Shown in pieces: positions 1-15,218 of a stretch of 64,000 bases of DNA. This stretch comes from Arthrobacter sp. U41 (GTDB taxonomy: Bacteria > Actinomycetota > Actinomycetes > Actinomycetales > Micrococcaceae), in assembly GCF_001750145.1 (NCBI RefSeq), contig NZ_CP015732.1, forward strand, positions 1,984,001-2,048,000, given 5' to 3'. Below the pieces are notes generated by a model that saw only the letters and a program-made list of their open reading frames with translations, made no database searches and was not told the origin of the DNA. Every line of letters begins with the position of its first letter. Position 1 is the stretch's first letter. The translations under genes were made by a program, and so were the position numbers.

Positions 1-766
1 GTTGGAGGCGGTGGTCACCGCCGCCGCCGTACAGGCGGTCCGTGATGCCGCGCGCGGCTTCGTCATTGCCCGGAACGTTGGAATCCAGCAGCAGGAGCGG
101 AACACGCCCGACGTCGGCGCGCCAGACGTGCGCCAGCAGCCGCCGGCCGTGGGGCAGGGGCAGGGGCAGGGAAATCTGGATCGGCTTGCCGTTGCCGTCG
201 GCGGAGGCCTCGCGCAGCAGGGTCAGCGGCAGCCCGTCGGGATCCAGGACGGGGTAGGTCTCCTGCTGCCAGGCGTCCCGGGACAGCGACTGCTTGAAAT
301 AGCCGGCCTGGTACAGCAGGCCGACGCCAATCAGGGGGACACCCAGGTCCGAGGCTGCCTTCAGGTGGTCCCCGGCCAGGATGCCGAGGCCGCCGGAGTA
401 CTGCGGCAGCACTTCGGTGATGCCGAACTCAGGGGAGAAGTAGGCGATGCACGCCGGGGCGCCGTCGCCGAGGCTCTGGTACCAGCGGGGCTGTTCCAGG
501 TACCGGTCAAGGTCCTCCGCGGCAGCGTGGACCCGGCGCACCACATCGAGGTCCGCGGCGAGACGCTGCAGTTCTTCCCTGCTGACCAGGCCGAGGAAGC
601 TCACCGGATCGTGGTCGCTCTCGGCCCAGACCTTCGGGTTCAGGCTCTCGAAGAGTTCCCGGGTGGGCCGGTGCCAGGACCACCGGAGGTTGGTGGCCAA
701 CCGGGCCAGCGGCCGGATCGACTCGGGGAGAACGGTTCGGACGGTAAATCTGCGGATTGCCTTCAC
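1..766 (-). CDS. glgP: alpha-glucan (glycogen/maltodextrin) phosphorylase, N-terminal part, cut by window start
   Basis: Releases glucose-1-phosphate from the non-reducing ends of alpha-1,4-glucans. About 255 N-terminal codons are visible on the minus strand; the PLP-binding C-terminal half lies outside the window. The reading begins VKAIRRFTVRTVLP and contains LATNLRWSWH, SPEFGITEVLPQYSGGLGIL and GDHLKAASDLGVPLIGVGLLY, all characteristic of the actinobacterial GlgP branch whose N-terminus is extended compared with the E. coli enzyme. The start is taken as GTG at 764-766. A TAGTGT hexamer lies 7 nt before it, so the mRNA may be leaderless. The gene is divergent from glgE with 141 bp between them, consistent with coordinated turnover of the GlgE-pathway glucan. 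Family assignment is firm; the start is probable. Confidence 0.9.
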   Translation of the reverse strand, partial: MKAIRRFTVRTVLPESIRPLARLATNLRWSWHRPTRELFESLNPKVWAESDHDPVSFLGLVSREELQRLAADLDVVRRVHAAAEDLDRYLEQPRWYQSLGDGAPACIAYFSPEFGITEVLPQYSGGLGILAGDHLKAASDLGVPLIGVGLLYQAGYFKQSLSRDAWQQETYPVLDPDGLPLTLLREASADGNGKPIQISLPLPLPHGRRLLAHVWRADVGRVPLLLLDSNVPGNDEAARGITDRLYGGGGDHRLQ

Positions 767-907
767 CTGCGAAACACTAACCGACAAGTCGGAAGCTCGG
801 AACCGCTTTAAGTTTCTTTCGCATAAATGACGGACCGGCGTCCGGAAACCGCCGAAAAAGCGGAGCAGGCTTAGCAATCTGGCCCATTTGTCGCTAACGT
901 CGAGGCT
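767..907. promoter_or_regulatory. divergent glgP/glgE promoter region, apparently leaderless on both sides
   Basis: On the plus strand TTAGCA (871-876) and TAACGT (895-900) are separated by 18 bp and followed 7 nt later by the glgE GTG at 908. On the minus strand a TAGTGT hexamer sits 7 nt before the glgP GTG. Neither start has a convincing Shine-Dalgarno sequence at the usual distance. Both features match actinobacterial leaderless promoters. This is inferred from spacing only. Confidence 0.45.
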
Positions 908-2989
908 GTGACGACTAACTCCCGAACCAGTGCCGTGTCCAAGCAAAAGCCGAAGACCCCGATCTTGGAGGGCCTCCGCTTTGGCCGTTTTCCGATCACC
1001 GCCGTGCAGCCCGCGGTCGAAGACGGTAAATTCCCTGCCAAGGCCGTTGTGGGGGAAACGCTCGTGGTGGGCGCCACCGCCTTCCGCGAAGGCCACGACC
1101 GGCTCGGTGTCAGCGCCGTCCTGCTCGATCCCCGCGGGAAAGAACGCCAGCGGGTCCGCCTCGCCCCGCCCCGGGGCCCGCGCGGTCTCGGAACCGACCG
1201 CTGGGAAGGTCTCCTGACCCCGTCCGCCACCGGCAACTGGTCCTTTGTGATTGAGGCCTGGCATGACAGCTATGGCACGTGGCACCACAACGCCGAGGTG
1301 AAGGTGGAAGCCGGAATCGACGTCGAGCTGATGCTCGCCGAGGGCGCCGCCCTGCTGGCCGAAGCGTCGGAGGACCCCTCCCGTCCGTCCGCTGACCGGC
1401 GGACGCTGCGGATGGCCGTCGTCGGGCTCAACGACGCGGGCAAGACCGCCGAGGAACGCCTGGCCGCCGGATTCAGCCCCGACGTGACCGCCGTCATCGA
1501 AAGCCAGCCGATCCGTGAACAGATCACCCTTTCCGAGCAGTACCCCCTGCTGGTGGAGCGCGAGCTCGCCGGACGGGGCGCCTGGTACGAGTTCTTCCCC
1601 CGGTCCGAGGGCGCCGTCCGCAACCACGAAACCGGCGAGTGGACCTCCGGCAACTTCCGCACCGCCGCCCGGCGCCTCGACGCCGTCGCGGCCATGGGTT
1701 TCGACATCATCTACATGCCGCCGATCCATCCGATCGGCATCCAGCACCGCAAGGGTCCGAACAACACCCTGCTGGCCGGACCGCACGATCCGGGCTCGCC
1801 GTGGGCCATCGGCGCCAAGGAGGGCGGCCACGACGCCATCCACCCGGACCTGGGCACCTTCGAGGACTTCGACGCCTTCGTGGCGCGGGCCGGGGAGCTG
1901 GGGCTGGAAGTGGCCCTGGACCTGGCGCTGCAGGCCGCCCCGGACCACCCCTGGGTCGAAAGCCACCCCGAGTGGTTCACGACCCGGGTCGACGGGAGCA
2001 TCGCCTACGCCGAGAACCCGCCGAAGAAGTACCAGGACATTTTCCCGCTCAACTTCGACAACGATCCCGCCGGCCTGTCCAACGAGATCCTGCGCGTTGT
2101 TTTCCTCTGGGTGAGCCACGGCGTCAAGATCTTCCGCGTCGACAACCCGCACACCAAACCCGTGTGGTTCTGGGAATGGCTGATCGCCAGGGTCAACAAG
2201 AAGCACCCCGACGTCGTTTTCCTCGCGGAGGCGTTCACCCGCCCGGCCATGATGCACGCGCTGGGGCGGGCCGGCTTCCAGCAGTCCTACACGTACTTCA
2301 CCTGGCGGAACACCAAGGAGGAGCTGGAGGAATACTTCCAGGAAGTCAGCCACGAGTCCCCGGCCTACTTCCGGCCGAACTTCTTCGTCAACACCCCGGA
2401 CATCCTGACCGAATTCCTGCAGTACGGCGGACCGTCCGCGTTCAAGATCCGGGCGGCGCTGGCCGCCACGGCGAGTCCCATCTGGGGCGTCTATGCCGGA
2501 TTTGAACTCTACGAGCACGTGGCCCGGCCCGGCGCCGAGGAGTACATCGACAACGAGAAGTTTGAATACAAGGCCCGTGACTGGGACGCGGCGGCCGAAT
2601 CCGGCCGATCGCTGGCGCCCTACCTGACGCGGCTCAACGAGATCCGGCACGCCCACCCGGCCCTGGGGGACCTGCAGAACCTGACCGTGCACGAAAGCAC
2701 GGACAACGCCACCGTTGTCTATTCGAAGCACAAGACCCTCCCCGACGGCACGAAGGACACCCTGATCATCGTCGTCAACGTCGATCCGCATGGCATCCGG
2801 GAGAGCACGGTGACGCTGGATTTGGCGGCACTGGAGCTGGACCCGGACAACCTGACCCACAACGGGCGGTTCATGGTGGATGATCTGTTGACCGGCGAAA
2901 GCTGGGAATGGGGGGAGTACAACTACGTCCGGCTGGACGCCCATGTCGAGCCTGCACACATTCTTAGCATCCGGAGGCAGCACGCGTGA
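908..2989 (+). CDS. glgE: alpha-1,4-glucan:maltose-1-phosphate maltosyltransferase GlgE
   Basis: Transfers maltose from maltose-1-phosphate to the end of a growing alpha-glucan, the key step of the GlgE pathway. It is 693 aa, the usual length. An N-terminal beta-sandwich domain (about residues 25-130, LEGLRFGRFPITAVQP onward) precedes a GH13_3 TIM barrel. The putative nucleophile is D412 in IFRVDNPHTKP, the acid/base E441 in VFLAEAFTRP, and the third carboxylate D498 in NTPDILTEF; their spacing (29 and 86 residues) equals that of the characterised Streptomyces enzyme as I recall it (D394, E423, D480). The GTG start at 908 follows a TAACGT box by 7 nt. The stop overlaps the treS start (GTGA at 2986-2989), so treS is translationally coupled. 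Confidence 0.96.
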   Translation: MTTNSRTSAVSKQKPKTPILEGLRFGRFPITAVQPAVEDGKFPAKAVVGETLVVGATAFREGHDRLGVSAVLLDPRGKERQRVRLAPPRGPRGLGTDRWEGLLTPSATGNWSFVIEAWHDSYGTWHHNAEVKVEAGIDVELMLAEGAALLAEASEDPSRPSADRRTLRMAVVGLNDAGKTAEERLAAGFSPDVTAVIESQPIREQITLSEQYPLLVERELAGRGAWYEFFPRSEGAVRNHETGEWTSGNFRTAARRLDAVAAMGFDIIYMPPIHPIGIQHRKGPNNTLLAGPHDPGSPWAIGAKEGGHDAIHPDLGTFEDFDAFVARAGELGLEVALDLALQAAPDHPWVESHPEWFTTRVDGSIAYAENPPKKYQDIFPLNFDNDPAGLSNEILRVVFLWVSHGVKIFRVDNPHTKPVWFWEWLIARVNKKHPDVVFLAEAFTRPAMMHALGRAGFQQSYTYFTWRNTKEELEEYFQEVSHESPAYFRPNFFVNTPDILTEFLQYGGPSAFKIRAALAATASPIWGVYAGFELYEHVARPGAEEYIDNEKFEYKARDWDAAAESGRSLAPYLTRLNEIRHAHPALGDLQNLTVHESTDNATVVYSKHKTLPDGTKDTLIIVVNVDPHGIRESTVTLDLAALELDPDNLTHNGRFMVDDLLTGESWEWGEYNYVRLDAHVEPAHILSIRRQHA

Positions 2990-4782
2990 GTTTCAGCCCG
3001 ACCAACCCCAACCAGCACTTCAGCCCAAAGGGGTCCTTTGAACTGAACGCGCCCGGGCTCCAGCACGATCCGCACTGGTACCGCAAGGCGGTATTCTACG
3101 AAGTGCTGGTCCGCGGCTTCGCCGACGGAAACGGTGACGGCTCGGGCGACTTCCACGGGCTGATCGAGAAGCTGGACTACCTGCAGTGGCTCGGCGTCGA
3201 CTGCCTCTGGCTCCCGCCCTTCTTCCAGTCCCCGCTCCGGGACGGCGGCTACGACATCTCGGACTACAACTCCGTGCTCGACGAATTCGGCACCATCAGC
3301 GATTTCAAGCGCCTTGTCGCGGAGGCCCACGCCCGCGGCGTGCGCGTGGTCATCGACCTTCCGTTGAACCACACCTCCGATCAGCACCCGTGGTTCCAGG
3401 AGTCCCGCAAGGATCCGGACGGGCCGTTCGGTGACTTCTACGTCTGGAGTGACACGGACGAGAAATACGAAGACGCCCGCATCATCTTCGTGGACACCGA
3501 GGAATCCAACTGGACCTTCGACCCGATCCGGCGGCAGTTCTTCTGGCACCGCTTCTTCAGCCACCAGCCGGACCTCAACTTTGAGAACCCCAAGGTCATC
3601 GACGCCCTCTTCGACGTCGTGCGGTTCTGGCTGGACCAGGGCATTGACGGTTTCCGGGCGGACGCCATCCCGTACCTCTTCGAGGAGGAGGGAACCAACT
3701 GCGAAAACCTGCCGCAGACCCACGAGTTCCTGCGCAAACTGCGCAAGATGGTCGACGAAAGCTATCCGGGCCGCGTGATCATCGCCGAGGCCAACCAGCC
3801 GCCGGCTGAGGTGGTTGAGTACTTCGGCAGCGAAACGGAACCGGAATGCCACATGGCGTTCCACTTCCCGATCATGCCGCGGCTGTACTACGCGTTGCGG
3901 GACCAGAAGGCCGCGCCGATCATCGAGACGATGAAGGACACGCCGAACATTCCCGAAGGTGCCCAGTGGGGCACTTTCCTGCGGAACCACGACGAGCTCA
4001 CCCTGGAAATGGTCACCGCCGACGAGCGCGCCGCCATGCTCGGCTGGTACGCCCCGGACCCCCGGATGCGCGCCAACATCGGGATCCGGCGCCGGCTTGC
4101 GCCGCTGCTGGACAATTCCCGCTCCGAGATTGAACTCATCAATGCCCTGCTGCTCTCCCTGCCGGGCAGCCCGTTCCTGTACTACGGGGACGAGATTGGC
4201 ATGGGCGACAACATCTGGCTTGAGGACCGTGATGCCGTCCGGACCCCGATGCAGTGGAACCCGGACCGCAATGCCGGGTTCTCCAACGCGGACCCCGGCA
4301 AGCTCTACCTTCCCGTGATCCAGTCGCTGGTCTACAACTACAGCATGGCCAACGTCGAGGCTGAGGCAGCCCACTCGGGTTCGCTGCTGCGCTGGACCCG
4401 CCAGATCCTCAGCGTCCGGAAGAACCACCCGGCCTTCGGGCTGGGCGGTTTTGAGCATGTGGAAGCGGACCACGACGTGGTCCTCGCCTACCTGCGCGAG
4501 CTGCCGGAGGGGAACTCGGCCGGCGAGGACAGCGAAACCATCCTGTGTGCCTTCAACCTGTCCCAGCACCCGGTGGCCACCACCCTGCGCGTGCCGAGGT
4601 TCGCCGGCCGCGGCCTGCGGGACGTGTTCGGCGGCCAGGCGTTCCCGGGGATCTCCGAGGACGGCACCCTGACGCTGACCCTTGGCAGCCACGACTTCTT
4701 CTGGCTGCGGATCCGCTCGGCTACATCCAACCCTGCGTCGCCCTACACCCAGGCCATGCCTATCCTGTCCATCGAAGGCTGA
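2986..4782 (+). CDS. treS: trehalose synthase (maltose alpha-D-glucosyltransferase) TreS
   Basis: Interconverts trehalose and maltose and feeds maltose to the maltokinase encoded next. It is 598 aa, GH13_16 family. The N-terminus [18 protein letters not shown] and the barrel motifs are typical: nucleophile D226 in [10 protein letters not shown], acid E268 in IIAEANQPP, and D336 in [11 protein letters not shown]. The motif [16 protein letters not shown] follows. The GTG start at 2986 shares bases with the glgE stop. The next start is at 4784, one base after the TGA, so glgE-treS-mak::glgB behaves as a tightly coupled operon. In mycobacteria TreS and Mak form a complex; here gene order supports the same partnership. 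No fused kinase domain is present on TreS itself. Confidence 0.96.
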   Translation: MSFSPTNPNQHFSPKGSFELNAPGLQHDPHWYRKAVFYEVLVRGFADGNGDGSGDFHGLIEKLDYLQWLGVDCLWLPPFFQSPLRDGGYDISDYNSVLDEFGTISDFKRLVAEAHARGVRVVIDLPLNHTSDQHPWFQESRKDPDGPFGDFYVWSDTDEKYEDARIIFVDTEESNWTFDPIRRQFFWHRFFSHQPDLNFENPKVIDALFDVVRFWLDQGIDGFRADAIPYLFEEEGTNCENLPQTHEFLRKLRKMVDESYPGRVIIAEANQPPAEVVEYFGSETEPECHMAFHFPIMPRLYYALRDQKAAPIIETMKDTPNIPEGAQWGTFLRNHDELTLEMVTADERAAMLGWYAPDPRMRANIGIRRRLAPLLDNSRSEIELINALLLSLPGSPFLYYGDEIGMGDNIWLEDRDAVRTPMQWNPDRNAGFSNADPGKLYLPVIQSLVYNYSMANVEAEAAHSGSLLRWTRQILSVRKNHPAFGLGGFEHVEADHDVVLAYLRELPEGNSAGEDSETILCAFNLSQHPVATTLRVPRFAGRGLRDVFGGQAFPGISEDGTLTLTLGSHDFFWLRIRSATSNPASPYTQAMPILSIEG

Positions 4783-4783
4783 C

Positions 4784-7700
4784 ATGACCCGACCGACCCT
4801 TGCCCCTGCCCTGAGCGGCCTGCTCGGCGGCTGGCTTCCGCGCCAGCGCTGGTTCCCCGTCAAGACCGCGGAGTTCAGCTTCGAGCCCGCCGGGGGCCTG
4901 AGCCTCGCCGCCGGTCCCGGGACCGCAACAGGGACGGCCGAACTTGAGGTGCTGCTGCTGGCCGTGAGCTACCCGACGCCGGACGGCTCCCGGACCGATG
5001 TCGTCCAGGTACCGCTCAGCGTCCGCCGTTCGCCCCTGGCCGGGGCGGAACCGGCGCTGATCGGGCAGACCTCCGGAACCGGCCCCGCCGGGACACCCGA
5101 AGCCCGGTGGATTTACGACGGCGTCCACGATCCGGCGTTCATCGCGGCGTGGCTGGAACTCATGCGCGTCGGCGGCACTACTCCCTCCGGGAACGCTGCC
5201 GGCCACCTCGTGGAGTCCGGCTACCGCCTGCCCCTGGCCACCGGCCATGTGAAGGTCCTCTCCGGGGAGCAGTCCAACAGCTCGGTGATTGTCGACGACG
5301 GCGAATCGGCCGCGATCCTGAAGTTCTTCCGGGTGCTCTCCGAAGGCCAGAACCCGGAAGTGGAAATCGGGGCGGCCCTGACCGCCGGGCGCACCGCCGA
5401 AGTGCCGGCGACCCTCGGCTGGGTCACCGGGGAGTGGGACGAGACTCCGGCCGGGGGGCAGGGAGCCCGCCGCGCTCTCGGCGAACTTGCCGTGGCGCAC
5501 GAATTTCTCGCCGGGGGCCTGGACGCCTGGCGCCTGGCCGTTGACGCGGCGAGCAGGGGGCGGAGTTTCACCGCGGAGGCCCACGCGCTCGGCGCCGCCA
5601 CCGCCACCGTGCACCGCCGGCTGGCCGCGGCCCTCGGGGTCGCCACCGAATCCGTCCCGGGCGGCGACATAGCGCCCGGCGTGGCCCAGCGGGTGCGTCA
5701 GTCCTGGGCACAGGCTGCAGCCGCCGTCGGCCCTTACGACGAGGCGCTCGACAGGCTCCTGGCGCGCCTCGAAGACAGCAGTGCCGGGCCCCTGCAGCGG
5801 ATCCACGGCGACCTGCACCTGGGCCAGATCCTGCAGGTACCGGGCGGTGCCGGGGAGGCGCCGCGATGGGCCATCCTCGACTTCGAGGGGGAGCCGCTCC
5901 GGCCGATCTCGGAACGGAATTTCCCGGATGTCCCGTTGCGGGACGTCGTCGGAATGCTGAGGTCCTTTGACTACGCCGCCGGCGCTGCCGTCCGCGAGCA
6001 CCCGGAGGCGGACGTCTCGGAATCCTGGGTGGACGACTGCGCTGAGGCGTTCCTGGCCGGCTACGCGGAAGTCATCCCCGGCAGCATCGACCGGGATTCG
6101 CCCCTCTTCGTGGCGCTTTGGCTCGACAAGGCCCTCTACGAGGTCATCTACGAACTACGGAACAGGCCCGACTGGCTCTCCATTCCGGTCCACGCATCAC
6201 GTCGGCTCCTCGGCAGTACAGGCTCCGGCGTCACCGCCGAAGCCGCAGCGGAAGGTATCAAAATGACAGGTTCAGCACGTATCGATCGACCCGGAAGTCC
6301 ACTGCCGGTGGATGCCGATACCCTGGCGAGGGTCGCCGCCGGCGAACATCACGCGCCGCACTCGGTACTGGGTGCGCACCTCGATGACCACGGCCACGTC
6401 ACGATCCGCACGGTCAAGCACCTTGCCGAGGCCGTCTCCGTGGTGACCGCCGCCGGCACTTTCCCGATGACGCACGAGTCCGGCGGGGTGTGGGTTGCCG
6501 TGCTGGAGCCGCTGGACACGGACCATGTGCCGGACTACCGGCTGGAAGTGACCTACGAGGGCCAGGCGCCGGAGCCGGCCGACGACCCCTACCATTACCT
6601 GCCCACCATCGGCGAACTGGACCTGCACCTGATCGGTGAGGGCCGCCATGAGCGTCTCTGGGATGTGCTCGGCGCGCACGTCCAGCACTACAAGTCAGCC
6701 CTGGGCGATGTTGACGGCGTGTCCTTCGCCGTCTGGGCGCCGAACGCCCAGGCAGTCCGCGTCAAGGGCGACTTCAACGGCTGGGATGGCCGGCAGCACT
6801 CGATGCGTTCCCTCGGCTCCTCCGGGGTCTGGGAACTCTTCATCCCCGGCGTTGTAGCAGGGGCGTGCTACAAGTTTGAGATCCGGACCAAGCACGGTTA
6901 CTGGGTGGAGAAGGCGGATCCGCTGGCCTTTGGCACAGAGGTTCCGCCGCTGACGGCGTCGCGCGTCGTGGAGCCCTCCTACGCGTTCAAGGACGCGGAG
7001 TGGATGGAAGCCCGGGCCGGACGGGATCCGCACAACTCGCCGATGAGTGTCTATGAGGTGCACCTCGGCTCCTGGCGGGTCGGTCTCAGCTACCGGGAGT
7101 TGGCCAAGGAACTGGTCGAATACGTCAAGTGGCTCGGCTTCACCCATGTGGAGCTCATGCCGGTGGCCGAGCACCCGTTCGGCGGATCCTGGGGCTACCA
7201 GGTCACGTCCTATTTTGCCCCGACGTCGCGCTTCGGCCATCCCGACGAATTCCGGTACCTCGTGGATGAACTCCACCAGGCCGGCATCGGCGTGCTGCTG
7301 GACTGGGTGCCGGCGCACTTCCCCAAGGATGAATGGGCGCTGGCGCGGTTCGACGGCGAAGCCCTGTATGAGCACGCCGACCCGAACCTGGGCGAACACC
7401 CTGACTGGGGAACGCTCATCTTCGACTTCGGCCGCAGCGAAGTCCGCAACTTCCTGGTCGCGAACGCGCTCTACTGGCTCGACGAATTCCACATCGACGG
7501 CCTGCGGGTGGACGCCGTGGCCTCGATGCTTTATCTCGACTACTCCCGCGAGGAGGGGCAGTGGCAGCCGAACCGCTTCGGCGGACGGGAGAACCTTGAA
7601 GCCATCTCCTTCCTGCAGGAAGTCAACGCCACGGTCTACAAGACGCACCCCGGCGCGGTTATGATCGCCGAGGAATCCACCGCGTTCCCGGGTGTCACGG

Positions 7701-8476
7701 CTCCCACAAGCCAGGGCGGCCTGGGCTTCGGCATCAAATGGAACATGGGCTGGATGCACGACTCGCTCAAGTACATGGCCGAGGATCCGTTCAACCGCAG
7801 GTGGCACCACGGCACCATCACGTTCTCCATGGTCTACGCCTACACGGAGAATTTCCTGTTGCCGATCAGCCACGACGAGGTTGTGCACGGCAAGGGTTCG
7901 ATGCTCCGGAAGATGCCCGGGGACCGCTGGCAGCAGCTGGCGAACCTGCGCGCCTTCCTCGGCTACCAGTGGGCGCACCCGGGCAAGCAGCTGATCTTCA
8001 TGGGCACCGAATTCGGTCAGGAGGCCGAATGGTCCGAGCAGCACGGCCTGGACTGGTGGCTGGCGGAAACTCCGGCGCACCGCGGGATGCAGCTCCTGAC
8101 CAAGGACCTCAATGAGTTGTACAGCTCCACCCCGGCGCTCTACGAGCGGGACAATGATCCGGCAGGCTTCCAGTGGATCAACGGCGGGGACTCGAACCGC
8201 AACGTCCTGACCTTCATCCGCCGGGACGCCGCGGGCAACCCGCTGGTGTGCGCCTTCAACTTCTCGGGGGCCCCCCACACGGATTTCCGCCTCGGCGTCC
8301 CCTCGGCGGGGACCTGGCAGGAAGTGCTGAACACCGACGCCGCCTTGTACGGCGGTTCCGGTGTCCTGAACGAAGGTTCACTGACGGCCGCGGACCTCGC
8401 CATCGACGGCCAGCCGGCCACCCTCACCGTCACGCTGCCCCCGCTGGGCGCTGCGTACTTCAAGCCGGTGGGCTGA
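4784..8476 (+). CDS. glgB: maltokinase fused to 1,4-alpha-glucan branching enzyme (Mak::GlgB)
   Basis: A 1230-aa two-domain protein. Residues 1 to about 480 are a maltokinase (Pep2/Mak, N-terminal cap plus aminoglycoside-phosphotransferase fold) that makes maltose-1-phosphate. Visible kinase residues are H341/D343 in [11 protein letters not shown] and D366 in AILDFEGEP. Residues from about 494 ([11 protein letters not shown]) are a full-length 737-aa GlgB with an N-terminal beta-sandwich, a CBM48 region ([23 protein letters not shown]) and a GH13 barrel: nucleophile D910, acid E963, D1031 in [12 protein letters not shown]. An in-frame ATG at 6263 with a GAAGG stretch just upstream could also yield free GlgB. 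The ATG at 4784 was chosen because it follows the treS stop directly and [19 protein letters not shown] begins the kinase cap. Domain calls are firm; dual translation is conjecture. Confidence 0.95.
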   Translation: MTRPTLAPALSGLLGGWLPRQRWFPVKTAEFSFEPAGGLSLAAGPGTATGTAELEVLLLAVSYPTPDGSRTDVVQVPLSVRRSPLAGAEPALIGQTSGTGPAGTPEARWIYDGVHDPAFIAAWLELMRVGGTTPSGNAAGHLVESGYRLPLATGHVKVLSGEQSNSSVIVDDGESAAILKFFRVLSEGQNPEVEIGAALTAGRTAEVPATLGWVTGEWDETPAGGQGARRALGELAVAHEFLAGGLDAWRLAVDAASRGRSFTAEAHALGAATATVHRRLAAALGVATESVPGGDIAPGVAQRVRQSWAQAAAAVGPYDEALDRLLARLEDSSAGPLQRIHGDLHLGQILQVPGGAGEAPRWAILDFEGEPLRPISERNFPDVPLRDVVGMLRSFDYAAGAAVREHPEADVSESWVDDCAEAFLAGYAEVIPGSIDRDSPLFVALWLDKALYEVIYELRNRPDWLSIPVHASRRLLGSTGSGVTAEAAAEGIKMTGSARIDRPGSPLPVDADTLARVAAGEHHAPHSVLGAHLDDHGHVTIRTVKHLAEAVSVVTAAGTFPMTHESGGVWVAVLEPLDTDHVPDYRLEVTYEGQAPEPADDPYHYLPTIGELDLHLIGEGRHERLWDVLGAHVQHYKSALGDVDGVSFAVWAPNAQAVRVKGDFNGWDGRQHSMRSLGSSGVWELFIPGVVAGACYKFEIRTKHGYWVEKADPLAFGTEVPPLTASRVVEPSYAFKDAEWMEARAGRDPHNSPMSVYEVHLGSWRVGLSYRELAKELVEYVKWLGFTHVELMPVAEHPFGGSWGYQVTSYFAPTSRFGHPDEFRYLVDELHQAGIGVLLDWVPAHFPKDEWALARFDGEALYEHADPNLGEHPDWGTLIFDFGRSEVRNFLVANALYWLDEFHIDGLRVDAVASMLYLDYSREEGQWQPNRFGGRENLEAISFLQEVNATVYKTHPGAVMIAEESTAFPGVTAPTSQGGLGFGIKWNMGWMHDSLKYMAEDPFNRRWHHGTITFSMVYAYTENFLLPISHDEVVHGKGSMLRKMPGDRWQQLANLRAFLGYQWAHPGKQLIFMGTEFGQEAEWSEQHGLDWWLAETPAHRGMQLLTKDLNELYSSTPALYERDNDPAGFQWINGGDSNRNVLTFIRRDAAGNPLVCAFNFSGAPHTDFRLGVPSAGTWQEVLNTDAALYGGSGVLNEGSLTAADLAIDGQPATLTVTLPPLGAAYFKPVG

Positions 8477-8523
8477 GGCCGGTCAGACCGTCCCGGGAAC
8501 GGGCCGCCTGAGCTCACCAAAGA

Positions 8524-8553
8524 GCCCGGAATCCGCGTGATTCCGGGCTTTTT
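8524..8553 (+). terminator. rho-independent terminator of the glg/tre operon
   Basis: Perfect 10-bp stem (GCCCGGAATC at 8524-8533, GATTCCGGGC at 8539-8548), loop CGCGT, then five T residues. It lies 47 bp after the glgB stop and before the rRNA promoter. Confidence 0.92.
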
Positions 8554-8586
8554 GATGCCCCGCCGCAGGGTCCGCGCGGAGCGCCT

Positions 8587-8615
8587 TTGTCACCGGGGCA
8601 AAGTGGTGGTAGAGT
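8587..8615 (+). promoter_or_regulatory. candidate rRNA operon promoter
   Basis: TTGTCA (8587-8592), 17-bp spacer, TAGAGT (8610-8615), close to the actinobacterial sigma-70-type consensus, about 340 bp before the mature 16S 5' end. The rest of 8477-8956 is terminator and transcribed leader; no gene is seen there. Further promoters are possible but were not recognised. Confidence 0.6.
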
Positions 8616-8781
8616 TTATTTCCGCGCTGCTCCCCGGAGTTGGTCGGCCACGAAGACCCAGATGCCTCACGGCGAGACTGGATCGGGAAGCCGATTTGAC
8701 AAGGGTGAAGCGGCCCGGTAACTTTATGAAGTTGCTCCGGAGCGATCCACGGCTGAGGTTGTGGTGGTGCCGGGTGTGTCT

Positions 8782-8812
8782 GTTGTTTGAGAACTCAATA
8801 GTGTGCCAAGTT
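8782..8812 (+). promoter_or_regulatory. rRNA leader: antitermination-like box and 5' arm of the 16S processing stem
   Basis: Contains GTTTGAGAACTCAATAGTGT, the conserved actinobacterial rRNA leader motif. Its complement, with a few wobbles and mismatches, is found after 16S at about 10697-10728 (core TTGGCACACT). The two arms can pair to bring the 16S ends together for RNase III-type processing. Confidence 0.65.
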
Positions 8813-8956
8813 TGTTGATACCAATTTATTATATTGAATTGGTTGAATTGACTGGATCCGCCACCCCGTGGTGTGGTCTGGTTTTTACAGCTGGTTTCAA
8901 ATTTTGTGCAGCCGGCATGCCCCGTTTTCCCGGGGGTGTTGGTTGTGTCTGTTTTA

Positions 8957-14117
<5,161 letters not shown>

Positions 14118-14186
14118 CACACACCCTCTTCGTGAACGGATTCAAAAGACGTTCACACCATGAAGAGGGTAAAAAGAAAACAAGAC

Positions 14187-14218
14187 TGCTTGCGTCCACT
14201 ATGTGGTTCCCAAACAAC
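14187..14218 (+). promoter_or_regulatory. 3' arm of the 23S processing stem
   Basis: TGCTTGCGTCCACTATGTGG followed by TTCCCAAACAAC is the reverse complement of 10827-10858 over 32 nt, except for two G-U wobbles and one mismatch. The pairing encloses the 23S gene and is the expected processing substrate. Confidence 0.75.
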
Positions 14219-14359
14219 AAACCCGTTGCTTGAGGAACGAACAACTACATAACAACACCACAACTGCACCACCACCCCCAGGGGTAGCGGTGCAGCGAGG
14301 TTGTAACCACAGATTTCCCACCCCAACGCCCACCAGGCGCACCGGGGTCGGGAGCAAGG

Positions 14360-14479
14360 GTTACGGCGGTCATAGCGTGGGGGAAACGCCCGGTCCCATT
14401 CCGAACCCGGAAGCTAAGACCCACAGCGCCGATGGTACTGCACCCGGGAGGGTGTGGGAGAGTAGGTCACCGCCGGAAC
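14360..14479 (+). rRNA. rrf: 5S ribosomal RNA
   Basis: About 120 nt. Begins GTTACGGCGGTCATAGCG and ends GGTCACCGCCGGAAC, which pair as helix I. It contains GTCCCATTCCGAACCCGGAA typical of bacterial 5S. Lies about 240 bp after 23S in the usual 16S-23S-5S order. Confidence 0.96.
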
Positions 14480-14493
14480 ATCATTAAACGGTC

Positions 14494-14523
14494 GAGAGCC
14501 CCAACCACACGGTTGGGGCTCTC
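14494..14523 (+). terminator. rRNA operon terminator hairpin
   Basis: Perfect 13-bp stem (GAGAGCCCCAACC at 14494-14506, GGTTGGGGCTCTC at 14511-14523) with an ACAC loop. The following bases (CCGCATTT) are only weakly T-rich. Confidence 0.85.
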
Positions 14524-14665
14524 CCGCATTTAACGGCCGGAACGGTACAAGGAACGCCGGGCACCGCGTTTCCCGCAACCGGCAGCCCGTGCACCCTGCA
14601 CACCCGCCACTGCAGGATCTGGGCGAATAACGGGGAGCACCGGGCCGCGGGTAGAGTTGGTGCCC

Positions 14666-15163
14666 ATGGATAACCTCTTCAGCCACGCAGCCTCTGACGC
14701 CGCCGAGACGCCGGAGCCGGCCGCGGCGGACGGGCTGGCGCCCGTCGTCTGTACCGTCATTGTGCCGGGTGCAGTGGCCCGCGCCTTCGTGGGTTTCACC
14801 GAACACACGCACCTCTGGTGGCCACTTGGGGAGCGCAGCGTCTTCGGCGCAGGTTCCTACGTCGAATTCGAAGAGAACCTGATCCTGGAGAGCGCGGACG
14901 ACGGCAGGACGGCCATCTGGGGCTCCATCGATGACTGGCAGCCCCCGCTGTCCTTCCACGCCAGCTGGCACCCCGGATCCTCCGCGGTATGGTCCACGGA
15001 ACTCCGCGTCGCGTTCCGGGCCGTCGAGGCGGGCACGGAGCTTCGCCTCGTCCACACCGGATGGGAAGGCGCCGAGGATCCCGCCGCGGCCCGGGCGGAC
15101 TACGCCGCCGGCTGGCCCCTGGTGCTCGACCGCTTCGTGCGCTTCATGGGAACCGGCGGTTGA
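14666..15163 (+). CDS. SRPBCC (START/Bet v1-like, AHSA1-type) domain protein
   Basis: A 165-aa protein with the SRPBCC ligand-binding fold. Family features are VPGAVARAFVGFTEHTHLWWP near the N-terminus, the central GSYVEFEENL and WGSIDDWQPPLSFHASWHP, and the C-terminal TELRLVHTGWEGAED...GWPLVLDRFVRFM. Such proteins bind hydrophobic ligands; no substrate can be inferred. The ATG at 14666 is preferred over upstream in-frame TTG/GTG codons. It is preceded by TAGAGT with 8 nt between, so the transcript may be leaderless. The gene stands alone between the rRNA operon and the IS1380 element, which inserted about 50 bp after its stop without damaging it. Confidence 0.8.
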   Translation: MDNLFSHAASDAAETPEPAAADGLAPVVCTVIVPGAVARAFVGFTEHTHLWWPLGERSVFGAGSYVEFEENLILESADDGRTAIWGSIDDWQPPLSFHASWHPGSSAVWSTELRVAFRAVEAGTELRLVHTGWEGAEDPAAARADYAAGWPLVLDRFVRFMGTGG

Positions 15164-15214
15164 GCCTTCCCAGCCTCCCCTGATCCGCGGCGGCCGCGCG
15201 GGCCCCGCGCTGCC

Positions 15215-15218
15215 TTAG
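15215..15218 (+). repeat. left target-site duplication of the IS1380 element
   Basis: TTAG immediately precedes the left IS end and recurs at 16939-16942 after the right end. IS1380-family elements make 4-bp duplications. Confidence 0.75.
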
